Source: Theristus sp. LFF4_11 (taxonomy: Eukaryota > Nematoda > Chromadorea > Monhysterida > Xyalidae). Taken from it: DNA of 64,000 nt. Below the pieces are notes generated by a model, which worked only from the letters and a program-made list of their open reading frames with translations, was not told the origin of the DNA and searched no databases. The position numbers and the translations under genes were made by a program. Positions within the stretch are counted from its first letter, which is position 1. Each line of letters begins with the position of its first letter. Of the stretch, positions 1 through 12,082 are shown in pieces. The stretch is taken from positions 36,672 to 100,671 of the forward strand of contig JASANC010000145.1 of the NCBI GenBank assembly GCA_030248135.1. Direction: 5' to 3'.

Positions 1-33
1 TTGTTCTGAACACTGATACGTTGCCACGAACAG

Positions 34-240
34 GGCGACTCGGGCGGCCCACTGATGTGCTGGCACGACGGCGTCACCGCAGGCAGCACGGAGCGACTGT
101 ACCTGAGCGGCATCGTCAGCTGGGGCTCACATTTGTGCACACGCCGCTCGGCCGTCTACGTGAACGTCGTGAAACTGAGATTGTGGCTGGCGCAAGTGCT
201 GCGTGACACTGGTCGGTCGGCGACAAACAAAATTGCATAA
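34..240 (+). CDS. Trypsin-like serine protease, C-terminal exon (partial)
   Basis: This is the last exon of an S1-family (chymotrypsin-fold) serine endopeptidase whose other exons lie left of the window. It opens right after an acceptor-like AACAG with the catalytic-serine motif GDSGGPL, where the Ser is the nucleophile. About 25 residues later comes the substrate-pocket strand motif GIVSWGS, then a conserved Cys, a YVNVVK-like stretch and the C-terminal helix RLWLAQVL. The in-frame TAA ends at 240. An upstream in-frame TGA at 7-9 shows that an intron must lie between about 10 and 33. AATAAA-like sequence follows near 277. His and Asp of the triad and any signal peptide cannot be seen. S1 proteases are usually secreted; substrate specificity cannot be judged from this fragment. 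Confidence 0.85.
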   Translation, partial: GDSGGPLMCWHDGVTAGSTERLYLSGIVSWGSHLCTRRSAVYVNVVKLRLWLAQVLRDTGRSATNKIA

Positions 241-340
241 TTTAAATCACTCTCGAGTCACTAGTTCCGAAAAAAAATAAAGAAAAAACGACAGTGTCGT
301 TAGACTTGGATGTTTCTTTGCCTACATGACTTTCAAACAG

Positions 341-858
341 CCGGATCTGATGACCACAGGTTACCCGCAACTGTGCATAGCGAACGACACTCTCAAGCCG
401 GACCCCTGCAGTGACCTCGTGAACTGTCGAACGAAACAACCAGTAGACCCGACACATTGTGACGCGAGTGCGTTTCGTGTTGTTTCGATGTCAGAAAACA
501 GTATGCTCGCCATCTGAATGTGATTCGACGGAGAAAACGCCTTTCCATCAATGTTTGGCTACACACACTGGCGCTTTTATTTACCCATTTACTTTTTATA
601 GCCCGATTTAGTCAAACAAGAAAGCGAGCTCCGGTGGTCGGTGCCCACTTGTCTCCTCTACTCGAGGCGAAACACTCGTTGAAAAGCTCCGCAGCCTGTG
701 TGGACGCCTGCTGTGTTCGGCAACAATGTAATTCGGCATTGTTCTACCACGACACTGGCGAATGCTTCTTGTATGCGCGAAAGCTATGTGCAATTGAATA
801 TAGCGTTACGGAGCAGGTTGCTGACGACAATGTGGAGTATTTTGCGAAGGATTGTTGA
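341..858 (+). CDS. Cysteine-rich secreted-type protein fragment (PAN/MANEC-like)
   Basis: Two probable exons. The first (about 341-476) follows a pyrimidine-rich acceptor TTTCAAACAG and encodes a short Cys-bearing segment (LCIANDT, PCSDLVNC). The second (about 610-858, open from 520) encodes a segment with the spacing CVDACCVRQQC then CFLYARKLC, and ends at TGA 856-858. The pattern of Cys pairs with an aromatic strand between them resembles PAN/Apple or MANEC-type extracellular domains, and also the ECIDFCKSM part of the two genes that follow on the other strand. No start exon or signal peptide was found. The hydrophobic run encoded at 545-600 is most likely intron read as protein. The exon junction was not resolved, so this may be two unrelated exons. 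Confidence 0.35.
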
Positions 859-1059
859 CAAAACATCCGAAAAGCATGCATGGTACACAGTGACTATAAT
901 ATCACGAGAAGAGGTGTAGCTTATTTTTCTCAGTTATTTTTGGACGTTATAACAACCAGATTGCTTGAAGTTTAGTATATTAAAAGAAGAAGTTATTGTT
1001 TTTTGCCATTCAACTCCGCTGGGTATGTATCTCACTACAACTGTTGCACAAAGTTTTCT

Positions 1060-1850
1060 CTACTGTATCAGTTTTTTACCGACAGGCGGAGCTGCCATCG
1101 GCGGCGGTTTCAGCTCCGCGAATTCAATGTCTGCGTTTTTCTTACACGGCTGCTCAAAATTTTCGGATTGAAATCGCGTCTTCTTGCTTATAGAGCAACG
1201 AAACGAGCTTGGGTCCCACCAAATTGAATTGCATTCGGTGCCGAGCATGGACTTGCAAAAGTCAATGCACTCGCTAATGCGTAGTGTCTGAGAATAAAAA
1301 ATGAAAAATACATACATGTTAACATGCACATAACTCATGCCAATTTCGTTACGGAAAATGATACCTACTAGACGCTCCGGACCGTCACCATCTCCCGAAA
1401 GGCAGCCTTTCTTGAAAATCCAGGTCTTCTCGTAAGCTGTAAAACAACGACCGGCTTTGCTGCAGTTTTGCGGATTTGTTGAACGTTTGAAAATCGTCAG
1501 TTGCAAACCGTTAAGCGAATCGGTTTTACATTCACATTGGTCTTCAGGGACTCTACTCGGCGGGTCTTTGGCGCATTTGCATTGATCGTTGTCGCTTCTG
1601 ATTGCAATCGACTGTTTGCATTTGTCCACGCAACAAAATTTGCATCCTGGGAGCATGCGCGCCAATGCTGAGAATCAAAAAGGACTGTATTTGAATGATG
1701 TGAAGTTCCATTCCAACGACGTCTCAGAACTTGCTTGCCGCCATTTACAAAGTTGAACATTTCTGCAGTATAGGTCCAATAAAATTAATTTTACTTACCA
1801 TTAAAATTTAGCAATAGTAATGCGATAATTGGAAGGCACTTCCAGTACAT
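1060..1850 (-). CDS. Small secreted Cys-rich protein, paralog 1
   Basis: Four exons on the minus strand with closing phases: 1850-1799, 1667-1509, 1436-1369 and 1287-1060, giving 168 residues. The start ATG (1850) opens a signal peptide (MYWKCLPIIALLLLNF). The mature part has an N-terminal Cys-dense module (CKFCCVDKCKQS, then CKCAKDP, CECK), then GCLSGDGDGPER, then a PAN-like stretch ECIDFCKSMLGTECNSIWW, and a Pro/Ala tail ELKPPPMAAPP. Exon 3 is 68 nt here and in the neighbouring paralog at 2076-2788, and all three intron phases (1,1,0) match, so this is a recent tandem duplication. No family name could be assigned with confidence; an extracellular binding or structural role is inferred only from the signal peptide and the cysteines. 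Confidence 0.75.
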
Positions 1851-2075
1851 TTTTTCAATACCACTGCAGAAGGCGATATCAACAAAAACAAAATGCATTT
1901 GAAAAACAAGTCGAAACCTATGATGAACAGAAAGAAGAGCTTATCTCCGGCAAACATCTGAAACTACATGTGTTTTTGAACAAAACGTCGCTTGGTGCAA
2001 GACAGTTCTAAAACTAACAGGGGGTTCACAAAAAAATGTTCCTAACAAATTGTGATTCAAAGCATCGAAAATCAA

Positions 2076-2788
2076 TCATCCCGATGGTGGCGCCGCAGCC
2101 GGTGGTGGTTTGAGCTCAGCAAATTCGATTTCTGCATTTCTCCGGCACGGTTGCTCAAAGCCGCCCAACTGAAATCGAGTTTTGGTGCTGATCGAGCAAC
2201 GGTAGCTGCTGCGATCCCACCAAACCGAGTTACATTGAACGCCAAGCATTGACTTGCAGAAGTCAATACATTCGCTCATGCGAAGAGTCTGAAAATTAAG
2301 AACGTACAGTAGATAAGGATATGGCATGTTCAAGTTTGCAAATGGTACAAAACCAATAACAGAAGTAAGGCAGACCATTCGCTCCGACCAGTCACCGTTC
2401 CCCGGCAGACAACCCTTCAAGAAGATCCAGTGCCTTTTGTAGCCTGTACGAAATTCAAACTGGCTAATATTCTCTGTGAGAATGAAAGAAGCCATAATTT
2501 AAAAAAAAGTTTACCGCCTAAATCGTCGCATTCACAGTGGTCGTCGATATTTCTGGAGGCAGGGTTTCGCACGCAGTAGCAGTCGGAGGTTTCCGCGGTT
2601 GCATAGATTGACTGGTTGCATTTTTGAGCGCAACAAAACTTGCATGCTGGTTTCAGCCGACCCGACACTGCATGCACAATGGCTTGACTTTCGAAACATT
2701 CTTTTTGAACTGAATTTCAAGTTAGCTTACCGAAACTCAGCGAAGCAGTGAACAACGCAACGATACAAAATGCCCGGCAAAACAACAT
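2076..2788 (-). CDS. Small secreted Cys-rich protein, paralog 2
   Basis: Four exons: 2788-2731, 2667-2515, 2443-2376 and 2288-2076, giving 163 residues. Signal peptide MLLFCRAFCIVALFTASLSF is followed by the same Cys module as its neighbour (CKFCCAQKCNQS, CYCVRNP, CECD), GCLPGNGDWSER, and SECIDFCKSMLGVQCNSVWW with the C-terminal ELKPPPAAAPP tail. Signal exon plus exon 2 add to 211 nt in both copies and exon 3 is 68 nt in both, so the gene structures are superimposable. The third intron begins GTCTGC, a weak donor, but the paralog comparison supports it. Both genes lie on the same strand about 230 bp apart. Function unknown; a PAN/Apple-like extracellular fold is the best guess. Confidence 0.75.
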
Positions 2789-2794
2789 AACGTT

Positions 2795-3580
2795 CAATAA
2801 AAACAGTGGAAACTTCGGTATTTTAGATGTCCCAAAATACAGTAGTATGTGGTTTTGAGAAGCGTGATGGGAAATCGACAGTGAATTTAGATGAACACGC
2901 CCTAAAATGCTTGTAAAAGGTAAACGACCATGGAGTTGTTTTATTCGCTTTTTTTTCTTTTTTTTGTATATGAGAGATCACACAAAGAGCGCATATAATG
3001 TTAAACAAAAAAGCTGCTGCAAAGATCACTGCAATAAATTCGGAAATCACTTCGACTTTGAAAGTGACAGAAGTAACAAAAATACACTTTTATACAGGGT
3101 GGTCAAAAGTACCTTCCAAATCTAATTCCAATCATGCTAGAAGAAAGGTTGAGTACAAATTTGGGTTGATGCTAGAACGCCATTGGTTAACTGACCTAAT
3201 AAATTTTGTACTTCAAAAACCTCCTTTTCTGATCATTGACTTATATGTTCAAATGTATGATTGCTGATGGCTGAATTAAATTTATAAAAACGATCTGAAT
3301 TGAGAAATTAACAAGCTTTTCATGTGTTTCACGTTCGTGTAAAAAATGTAACACCAAACAGAATGCAAAATTTAAAGTATTTTTACTCCAGGAGATGTCT
3401 TGATCTTAAAAGTCAAAATTTTTTATAACACTGAAACTGTGTACACTTTTTTTGGGTACAGTACACATGAAATGGGTTTCATTCTCAGGAGGCCGATCAG
3501 CTGATTACACATATTATTGAGTTCGACTGTAGATTCAATAAGGTACTTGTGGACCACCGTATACATAGCTAAACTATTCT
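2795..3580. other. Intergenic, AT-rich
   Basis: No gene seen. The only recognisable item is a short remnant of inverted-repeat element X near 3495-3534 (see that entry). Confidence 0.6.
3495..3534. repeat. Fragment of inverted-repeat element X
   Basis: Contains the terminal sequence GATCAGCTGATTAC and GAGTTCGACTGTAG, matching the right end of element X (full copies at 18914, 23240, 41332, 46302 and 49711). The rest of the element is missing. Confidence 0.5.
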
Positions 3581-6184
3581 CTAAAACAATCGTTTTGCGC
3601 CACCAGCACGTTTGCTCTCTTCAAAGTCTGCGAATGGTGCCGCCGACGACGAGTACGACGCGAGGCTGGTTGCACTCTTCTTTTCGCTGTCATCCGCTAG
3701 CAGCAGTGGACTCGTTTCATCCAGGCCGGACGCGTCTCGCGGCCTCAACCGCGCGCTGGTCGGGTGGAACGCGAGCGACTCGAACGTTTTATCCTTCGTC
3801 TCCGGCAAGTAGCGCCAATAAATGACGATCGTCGCGAGCAGACTGACTATGAACGGCACAAACGAGGCCATGATGCCGATGCGATGCTTCAAGATTGGAT
3901 ACGCGAACGTGGACAGCAGGCCGACGACGCTGTAGCACAGCAGGCCGATCGTGAACGCGGTCGAGCGGATTCGCTGGTGGCAGATTTCGGAGGCGACGAT
4001 GTTGCTGACGGAGGCGAGCACCGGGTACACGAGCATGTAGGTCGCCAACGACAGCACCGTCCAGAGTGGCGCGTGCGGCACGTCATGTGACGACGCAAAG
4101 ATCGCCACCAACGTCAGCGAAAGCAGACAGCCGATGTTGCCGAACAGCAGCATCGGCTTGCGTCCGTATTGGTCGACAGTGAGCGTGACTGTGACGGCAG
4201 AGGCAAAATGACACAGTCCGAGCGCCACTGTGCACAGCGCTGCGGTGTTCCACGGCACACCGGCGCTGATGAACATGTCTGCGGTGAAATCGTGCAAAAC
4301 TGCGATTTCCGATTCAAAACAATTCAGCGTGTCATGTTTATACACCAAGATTGTATGACTGATATTTAAAAAGAGCATGCTGTTTCCTAATATTCCTGTG
4401 GTCTTGAATGCTGGTACAATGTAATTCCATTGTAAATTCCGGCTAATGCTGTGCAAAACCTGTGGTGCGATTTTTCTTGAATGCCTACTTTCGAAAGTTG
4501 ATCATCAGCCAAACCATCGTAAGCTGAGGCGCGACGATCAGCGGAGAAAAAATATTGAAAAAAGAGCTACATGCTGCACCTGTGGAATACGACTGAACGA
4601 GAAGAATGCCGGCAAGCGCTCGATTGGTCAGTGCAAGTGTGACGAACGCGACAGGCCGCCAAAACTGCGGCTGTCGCAGGAGCACGTGCCAGGGCAGACC
4701 GGCGTGTCTGTGGATGCGCACGCGCTCGCGCTCGAGGTCCTCGAAGACGCGCTGCATGTCGGCGTTGCCCTGAAAGAGCAGTTCGTATTTTAGTGGACTG
4801 TTGATTTACTTCTCACGTCGTAAAGTATGTCCGTTCAAACCAGTCAACCTTTTTTGCAGAATACTGCAAAGAGCATGCGAAATTTTAAATTACAGAAAGA
4901 CGAACAACAAAAAAGACAGAGAAAAGTTACGCGAAATAGGTAGCGGGTTTAGTTGAAATCAAACATTCTTTTGCGGATAAATAAGATTTCGTGTAGCTTT
5001 GATCCCGTGCTCCGTACCTTCTTTTGCGAGCTCTGTATTGAGCGAAAAAGGTATGTTTACAGAAACGTAGTGTACTTGAACTCGCCTCCGTGTACGTGTA
5101 CAAACGATTCTCCCACAAAGGATGATATGCTATCGCCCGCTACTTATTATCAACAGAACAGAGCAGAGTTTACAAACTACGCCTCTCTGCGAGGGCTTTG
5201 CTTCGCGGGTGATAAAAAGCACGACAGCTGCTGGCAATGAACCTGATAGAATTCGACCGCTTCAGTCGCTTTCAAGAGTCGTCCCTCGGTGATGTACAGA
5301 TGGCGCGGTGACTCGGGACAGAACAGTTGCACAGCAAACTGAATGGTGGCAGGGATGGCGGGCACGGCCAGCACAATCATCCACAATTCAGGGGTGCCCA
5401 GCAGCTGAGGCAAGCCGAACGCCATGCCCAAGGTGCCGCCGAGACCGCGAAAGATCTGAATGAGCGAGCCGGACTTGCCGCGAGCGGACATCGGCGCGAT
5501 TTCGATCAAGAACAAACTGGCGAGACCGACGCTGCAGATCATGGTGATGCCTGGAGCAAGAGAGGCTGGCGGAACATCAAACACACAAAGAACCTTCGTC
5601 TTTCAGACATGGCGGCCTGGAAACCGCCGAAACCAGTGACACAACCAGTGATTGCAACCGCCGCGCTGTCCAATCACCGTCGCAAAAAAACGCCCGAACG
5701 CACCGAGAATCAAGCGGCCGACCATGATGACAGCGTAGTGTATCCAAACGCCCAGCAGGCACATCAACGAGCCGATGACCGTGAAGACGCAGTTTGCCAT
5801 CAGACTTGCCCTTCTGCCGGCGCGCTCGGCGATCACGGGCAGCAGCAGCGTGCCGACGATTTTGCCGACTTCCTTCGCTGCGATGATGCACGCCCAGAGA
5901 AGCACGATCTTTTCTTTGCCAGGCACTGTGCCGTACGTCGCTTGGTAGGTGACGTTCAGCCAGTTCTCGCCAACAACCTGCATCGACATCGGAGTTACTG
6001 GTTTAGCTCAACATGCACCCCGGTGTGTTGGGGCATTTCACCACCGAGACCCCAAATGCAAGACGCATTATTGCACCTGAATATTGTTCGTCACATAAGT
6101 GCTGTAGATCAGGAAGCCAGTGCCGCCGGCGACCACGATCGCTGCTGAGTAGAATCGAAACTGAGCCGAAAAATTCCAGCACAT
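3581..6184 (-). CDS. Facilitated sugar transporter, SLC2/GLUT-like
   Basis: A 12-TM major-facilitator sugar transporter of the plasma membrane or an internal membrane. Five exons close in phase: 6184-6077, 5977-5704, 5550-5243, 4769-4571 and 4299-3581, giving 535 residues, a normal GLUT length. Family signatures appear in order: AERAGRR between TM2 and TM3; GRLILG with EIAP 19 residues later; CPESPR after TM6; a TM7 region with STG; VDQYGRKP between TM8 and TM9; and YLPETK after TM12. Exon 2/3 and 4/5 junctions were chosen because they align gap-free with GLUT spacing. The start ATG at 6184 has an ACC ATG context. The cytoplasmic tail is Ser/Asp-rich (DETSPLLLADDSEKK), with a dileucine-like LLL that could direct endosomal sorting. 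The TM7 QLS/QLTG region reads SYSTG, so hexose preference cannot be read directly. Substrate unproven. Confidence 0.85.
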
Positions 6185-6189
6185 GGTGA

Positions 6190-6717
6190 GTTTTCTGTGT
6201 ATTATTTGGCTGTTTCTTCAGTTTCGAACAATTTTCTTCGACAATATAGTTTTTTTCAAGCAAAAGTCATGTGGCTTTCGTGGTCCAATGTATATAACGC
6301 ATGAAAAAAGTTGTGTTTTTACAGTGCGTAAAACCTGGAAACAACCAGAAATGAAAACTGCACGGTTTGCCTAAAAGCACACACCCTTGTACGTTTATAT
6401 TGACCGTGTGCTCTGTGTGTGTGTGTGCGTGTTTGCTGTAAACCTGAGCGCTCTCCATCAACTCATGACTTATGAAGTTATTTCGGTTTCAAGATTGCAG
6501 AAAAAAATTACAACATGACCCTGTGCACATAACAGACATCTTGTACATCATGTGAACATCCATGATAGGTCAATTTCGATCTGTACACTTGATGACAAAA
6601 ACATGCAGAAACCGCACATGCTTTGGAAGCGCGAACTCATGAAAGTCGCCACAATATAATGCAAACAATTATCAATTCGTAGATACAGAGAAACCAGAAA
6701 GTAAAAAATTGAACGAC
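6190..6717. other. Intergenic spacer
   Basis: Spacer between the sugar transporter start (6184) and the K2P channel stop (6718). A short (GT)n run is present near 6410-6430. No gene seen. Confidence 0.6.
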
Positions 6718-8668
6718 TTATTCCTTATTTTGACTGACAATATCTTGACATTCATTCAAAATGTCGCCCAGGTTACGCAGTCTGCTCCTGAACTCATCCG
6801 GCATTCTGACCGTCCGCAGTGTCTCTCTGTACGGCACTTGCTCGTTGTACAGACTCAGCCGGCCAACCAAGGTCAGCAGCGTTTGCTGGCTGCGATCCTG
6901 CACTCGCACGTCTGTCTGACAGAATTCGTCACGACACAGCACACCGGTCTGCGTCGTCTTCGTGCGTTGCTGCGCCTTGTACTGCCAGTCCCTGGTCAGC
7001 GACTGCATTCGCGACTCGGTCAAGAGACGCCCGAGGATCGGATTCGACGACTTGCGCGCCAACGCCTCGATGCTGCGCTGTGCGTGCGCGGTGTCCTCGG
7101 GGTCCACCCGATCACTGATGACGTTCAACTCGCCGTTCGCTATCTCTTTGGTCACGTCCGCAAGCACGACGCTTTTCTGAATCTTTGCCGAAATCTCCTC
7201 GGCCAGATTCTCCAGTTTCACCTGGATCAGATTCAGGCACATGCTGACCATTGCAAGGCCGATGACGATCACCGTGAAGCTCGCCAGTGCAGACCGGTTG
7301 ATCGAGGGTGTGATGTCGCCTGAACCATTGTACACTACGTGTCTTTAGGCCTGTCACCTTGTAACAAAATAAAGAAACTTTGAATTAAAGAAGACTAGAC
7401 TGGAATCTGGTTTGGTTAATTGACGTACCGAGTCCGATCGTGGTCAAACTGATAACACAAAAGTAGATGCTGTCCAAGTAGGACCAGTTTCTTTCGAATA
7501 AACAGAACAGCCACGAGCTGAACAGCACCCACGAAACAGTCAACGCGAGCGCCAGTGCGAACGGGAACTCGCCGAAATTTTTTCCAATTTTGTAGTTTGA
7601 TGACAGTCTGGAAATTTTGGTGAATTTAAATTTATTAGCTTTACTTTAATTTAGTAATTTTAAAAGCTTATTAGGTCAATAGCAGTGTCTAAATTTTGTA
7701 AAAACCCCATTTTCCGAATGTGTTCTTGCCTCGAACTGACAAAAATGCACGTCCTAGCGTAGCACTGCCAGATGCCGAAGCAGAGCACCTGGCCCAAGTC
7801 GGCGAGCACGTACAACATCAACGGGATGCCGGCGATTGCGTAGAAAATGCTCAACAGTTTTCCGGTCGTTGTCGCCGGCACGATGTTTCCATAGCCGATC
7901 GTTGTGATCAGTGTGCCGCAGTAGAACAGCGACCCGGAGAACTGCCACTCGGCGATGTCCGGCGGCTCGACACCCAGATCGAGCAGCATCCGGCGGACAC
8001 GCACGTCCAATTGCGCGCGCACGTCCGTGTCGTTGCAGTGGTCTTGTGCCAACACACTCAGCGCATCCACGTTCGTTTGAAGCACCCTCTCGAAACTGCA
8101 ATATGTTTTGACATGAATGTTTCATACAGTCTAATACGAAAAACATATCCAACTAGCTGATTGGTTGAGGATGACGTGATGCATGCATTCTATGCAGACA
8201 TTACTGTGGAGCGGAGTTCTACTAGACGGATGGATATAAAACACTTTAGGCGATTGTACTTTTATAACTATAAAGAGTTGCGAAACAGTGGTATTAGCAG
8301 AATATACGCCAGATTCTCAGAACTTGAAGACAAAAGCGACCAAACTGCTGTTTGGTTTTGTTGCGCGCCCGATTGTACTGAGCGTTTTCGATCATCCAGA
8401 ACGTGGCGGCGCCCGCACAGCAGTACACCAACAGTGCGATGGTTGGCAGCAACTGTCTCAACGTCTGCCCCATCACGGCGTACGTTCGTCGAAAGCACCG
8501 CGACTGTTTTTGGGAAGATTTCGATTGACGTTTCTCAGCGGTTTTTCCGTCCGAAGTGCTGCTGTTTGCGTAATGGATTGGCCGGACAACAATCGGAGTG
8601 GGCGTGTCGCTGTTGCTGGCGGGTGACTCGCTGCGTCGGTTGTACAGCATCGCGTGCAGTTCGTCCGC
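6718..8668 (-). CDS. Two-pore-domain potassium channel (K2P/TWK)
   Basis: Background-type K+ channel subunit: 4 TM and two pore loops, acting as a dimer in the plasma membrane. Four exons with consistent phases: 8668-8346, 8095-7706, 7607-7429 and 7319-6718, about 498 residues. TM1 (LLPTIALLVYCCAGAATFW) is followed by a long extracellular loop, pore 1 with TTIGYGN, TM2 with GIPLMLYVLADLG, pore 2 TTIGLGD (split by an intron within the filter codons), TM4, and a long cytoplasmic tail of about 170 residues containing a TxTQTG motif. Both filters are K+-selective in type. The 8668 exon begins at an acceptor (TTTTACAG), so the true N-terminus lies further upstream; the exon at 10354-10508 fits in phase. 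The 8345-8096 intron carries a relic of element X. Donors at 8345 (GTTTGG) and 7705 (GTTTTT) are weak and were picked by phase. Confidence 0.85.
8153..8220. repeat. Partial inverted-repeat element X in K2P intron
   Basis: About 70 bp matching the left half of element X (AGCTGATTGGTTGAGGATGA, then TGCATGCATTCTATGCAG and ACTGTGGAGCGGAGT). The right arm is lost. Confidence 0.6.
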
Positions 8669-10353
8669 CTGTAAAATTCGTTGGTTGGCTGTTTTTTTTG
8701 TTTCTATGCGCGGCAATAGAATTTTCTCGGCGGTAATTTGTCAATTGGGATTTGAAAATTGTGCATGGGCTAGTTACTGCGTGCCGAGGTTTAGATATGT
8801 AATGCGGTCTATACATGTAGCTAGGGCAGTATTCTTTTGGAATACATTGTATATGTGCCATTTTCAGAAACATTGTGAATATAAACAACTCTAAATGGAG
8901 GCCGCGTCAAGCCGCTCGTGTTTGGCGCTTTTGGTTTTTTAGTCGCAAAAAAATTGAAGCGAACTTTTACTGCTCCAAACGTTTAATCGGAATCTGAAGC
9001 CTACAATATTTACAGTGTACCTGGCATTTGACGGCAAATTCACGACGGTTTCTTCCCATTCGGCTGCCAAACATTTTTACTTGGGTGTATTTGATTTTCA
9101 ATTTGAATCTTTTAAATACAAAACCTGCGGGTTTCTCAGTGTTCTATACTAGGATACGTTTCAAAATCGTTTCAAGCACACGTTTCACAAATGAACATTG
9201 AAATTCAGTCTGAAATGTGCTCATGGAAACCGAATTCAGTTTGAATCTGGTCTGGCATTTTTATGGTGCGACATGCGAAATATTACCCAATTGCCCGTTG
9301 TGTTCGTTATAGCCGGTAATTGAATGTTCGGCTGCCGTGTGAGAAGATAAAAAACCGTCAGATATGCCGTGGTGTTATAATGTCCATTCTTTTCAAAACC
9401 GAAACTGAATATGTTTATTAAACTGATTGCTTCGGACCAACACGGAAATTGGAATGAGAAATTGGAATCGCTGCGTGGCTGGTTGAAGGGTTAAAAACCG
9501 CAAGGTTTCCGCAAACAAAACTCCAGAAACATTTTTATGCAGTGTACGTCCGAACTGATACAATTGCTCCGCAGAAAACAAACGAAAAAATGAAGAAAAA
9601 ACACTGAAAAATTGCATACAATCAATGAAGCAGTACAGGACCAGTGAAACTTTAAAAATGAGGCTAATCTTGTTTCGGCGAATTTTCCGGTGTGTCAACT
9701 ACGTGTAATTACAGTTTCGGTTTATTTCCATGGAACAATCACTCAAAAGTAAGCTCTCGACGTTCATGTATGATTTTTCATAAAGATGCATGCCAATAAA
9801 GATGATTTTTCACTTTTTCCACCATTGTTGTTGTGCGCCAGATTCTTGCGTTATCGTGCCCAGATTCTGGCTAGTCATAACAAAGTTATCCGACTCTTCG
9901 GTGGTCATATAACTTGCGCTAAAGCACACATTCAGTGATTTGTAAAATGAAATGAAAACAATGCATTTGCACAGCAGACAATGTTGCATCTAGGATGTAG
10001 TAGACTTGAATTCGAAGCTTGGAAGACATTTTTCAGAGAAAACGTGCTGTATTTCGGAAAAGAGTATGCGTATTGCGTGACACACGGTATCTATTGCTTG
10101 CTTTTCTGGCCCCAAGAGATTGACCATTTTCTTATGTGGGCGTTTTAGGCTTATTTAATGTTTGCTAAAACTTTCAAGCGTGTCTTATCTGCAAACACAG
10201 TTCAGTTTGATTTCATAAAAATTGTCATTAACTCGGTCGCTGACACGTTTTATATAAATAGAACTGTGTTTCATTCAAAAGCCAAGGAGAAGCCTCCAAT
10301 GATAAAACCATGAAACAAAAAAGAACAGAAAGCCGTATTTTTTATAGACGTAC

Positions 10354-10508
10354 CATCAAAATATGGTTGTCCTTGTCCATTCTACGACAATCTTCGACCA
10401 GCTGGTTGTTGTTTCGTTCACCTCTATCCAACTGATATGTTACCGAATTATCACTGACAGACATTATTCGGTTGCGGGCACTCATCTGGATCTGCGAATG
10501 GACAGTCT
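10354..10508 (-). CDS. Candidate upstream exon of the K2P channel gene
   Basis: An open frame on the minus strand runs from an acceptor-like TTTGCAAAG to a strong donor ATG|GTACGT at 10353. It encodes a hydrophilic segment with ARNRIMSVSDNSVTYQLD and a charged end (RRMDKDNHILM). It ends in phase 0, as required by the K2P exon starting at 8668 (GCG GAC GAA). A cytoplasmic N-terminus is expected there. The same frame is open upstream to an ATG at 10659, so this could instead be the first coding exon. Assignment to the K2P gene is inference from phase, strand and order. Confidence 0.4.
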
Positions 10509-11795
10509 CTTTGCAAAACCGACCAAAACCAAAACACCGTTTTATTATTCCGTTTATCAAGGAAATACCACAAAAAACATTTGCCAATTCAGTCAAAGCT
10601 AACGTATTGCTGTAAATCTCATCCAATTGAGTGAGTCCAACTAGTTCTCTTTTAATCATTAAAATGGCCGTTCAGACCACTCTGGTTGAAAAGGTTTTTT
10701 TTGCTAAAAAAAACGCAACCTGAAACTCGTTTCTTCAAACAAATTTCTCTTGGGCTTTTGACCAGACAATGGTAAAACTTTAGAGCGGCACATTTTCTGC
10801 TAAGAAATTACCCTCATGCCGCAATGCAAACAGGTTGTGGCCAATCTGAAACTAACTGCGTTATTGTTCACCAAAAAACATGTCACACACGCAAGACAAA
10901 AATTACGTACAATCACCCGATGCCCAGTGGTTTGTTTACCACTTGGTGACAATTCAATTGCCAATTGGCAAAGTTGTTGAATCTGTGGAATTGCAGCTTT
11001 CTTTTAAATCTTGATGTCTAGACTTTGGGCAAATTGGCAAATAGAATTTTTCAAACTGAAACACTGGAATATGTTTGAATTATAAAACGCAGACCCACAG
11101 GTCAGTGGGTGGTTTTGATGCGATCACATCCCTAAAATGAAACTGTGAAAACTATAAATCTTTTTTTCAAAATGCTGAAACTACTTTCAGTGCGCTACGA
11201 AGCTTTCATAAGTATAAAGCACTAAACTTACTTGCTGCATTATGAACAGGTGACAAGCTTACATTGTACATACATGCAATGGGAAACTTGCACTTTGCAG
11301 CTGCTGGACACGACACAAAATCGTAAATCAAAGTCTACTGCTGTACTTGATAATTCGCAACACAATTACGGTTTTGTTGTAAATTTCAGATTAAAAACAA
11401 CAACAGGTTTATTTTCTGGCCGTGATTTTTGTTGCAGCACATGAAATGGCCAGATAGTTTGCCACTTTGTTCATATCAAACATCCGACGTTTTATGCATT
11501 GTTTTTTAACTTGCCTGCTTGCATTTTTACTGCCAATGCATTTTACAGTGCCAGTTTTCAACAACGTTGCATCAAAACACGTAAGTTTGCCGCAAACAAA
11601 AATTCATCATTCAAGCATTTATAAAACCCATGTATAGTTCCACCCGCACCGTCTTTACTGAATTAACTAAAGCTTTTGTTGAAATGCAATGCGATTTGTA
11701 ATGCAGTGTACATAACTTTACACCATTTGATTTCCGAAGTGGGTACAAACACTGAGCTGGAGTGCACAACTGTACATTATTATAATATCCATACA

Positions 11796-12082
11796 TACGG
11801 AATGGCCGAGTAAACATGGCAGCTTTTTCAGGGTTCAAGGAGCGCGCGACATTTCAATGAAAGACAAAAAGACGTTCAGAAACGAATGTGTGTGAAGTTT
11901 GTGATTATGTGATTGTGTATTTTAAACTCATTGATGATTTGTGCTATTCTGGTCATTTTTTCCTTTGTACACATGACTCAGAGATTATCTTGGGATTCTT
12001 CAAAAAGACAACTCCTAGTCTGCAACTGATCCCGCCTTGATAGAGAATACAAGGACTGGCTTATTTATTCGACCATACTGTA
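11796..12082. mobile_element. Inverted-repeat element Y, full copy (MITE-like)
   Basis: About 287 bp bounded by inverted ends of the type TAC(A/G)GxATGGCCGAxTAAA: left TACGGAATGGCCGAGTAAAC, right TTATTCGACCATACTGTA. The interior has AAGGAGCGCGCGACATTTCA and a GACAACTCCTAGTCTGCAAC stretch shared with the copies at 62750, 50848 and 56196. No coding capacity, consistent with a non-autonomous DNA transposon, probably TA-targeting. Confidence 0.75.
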
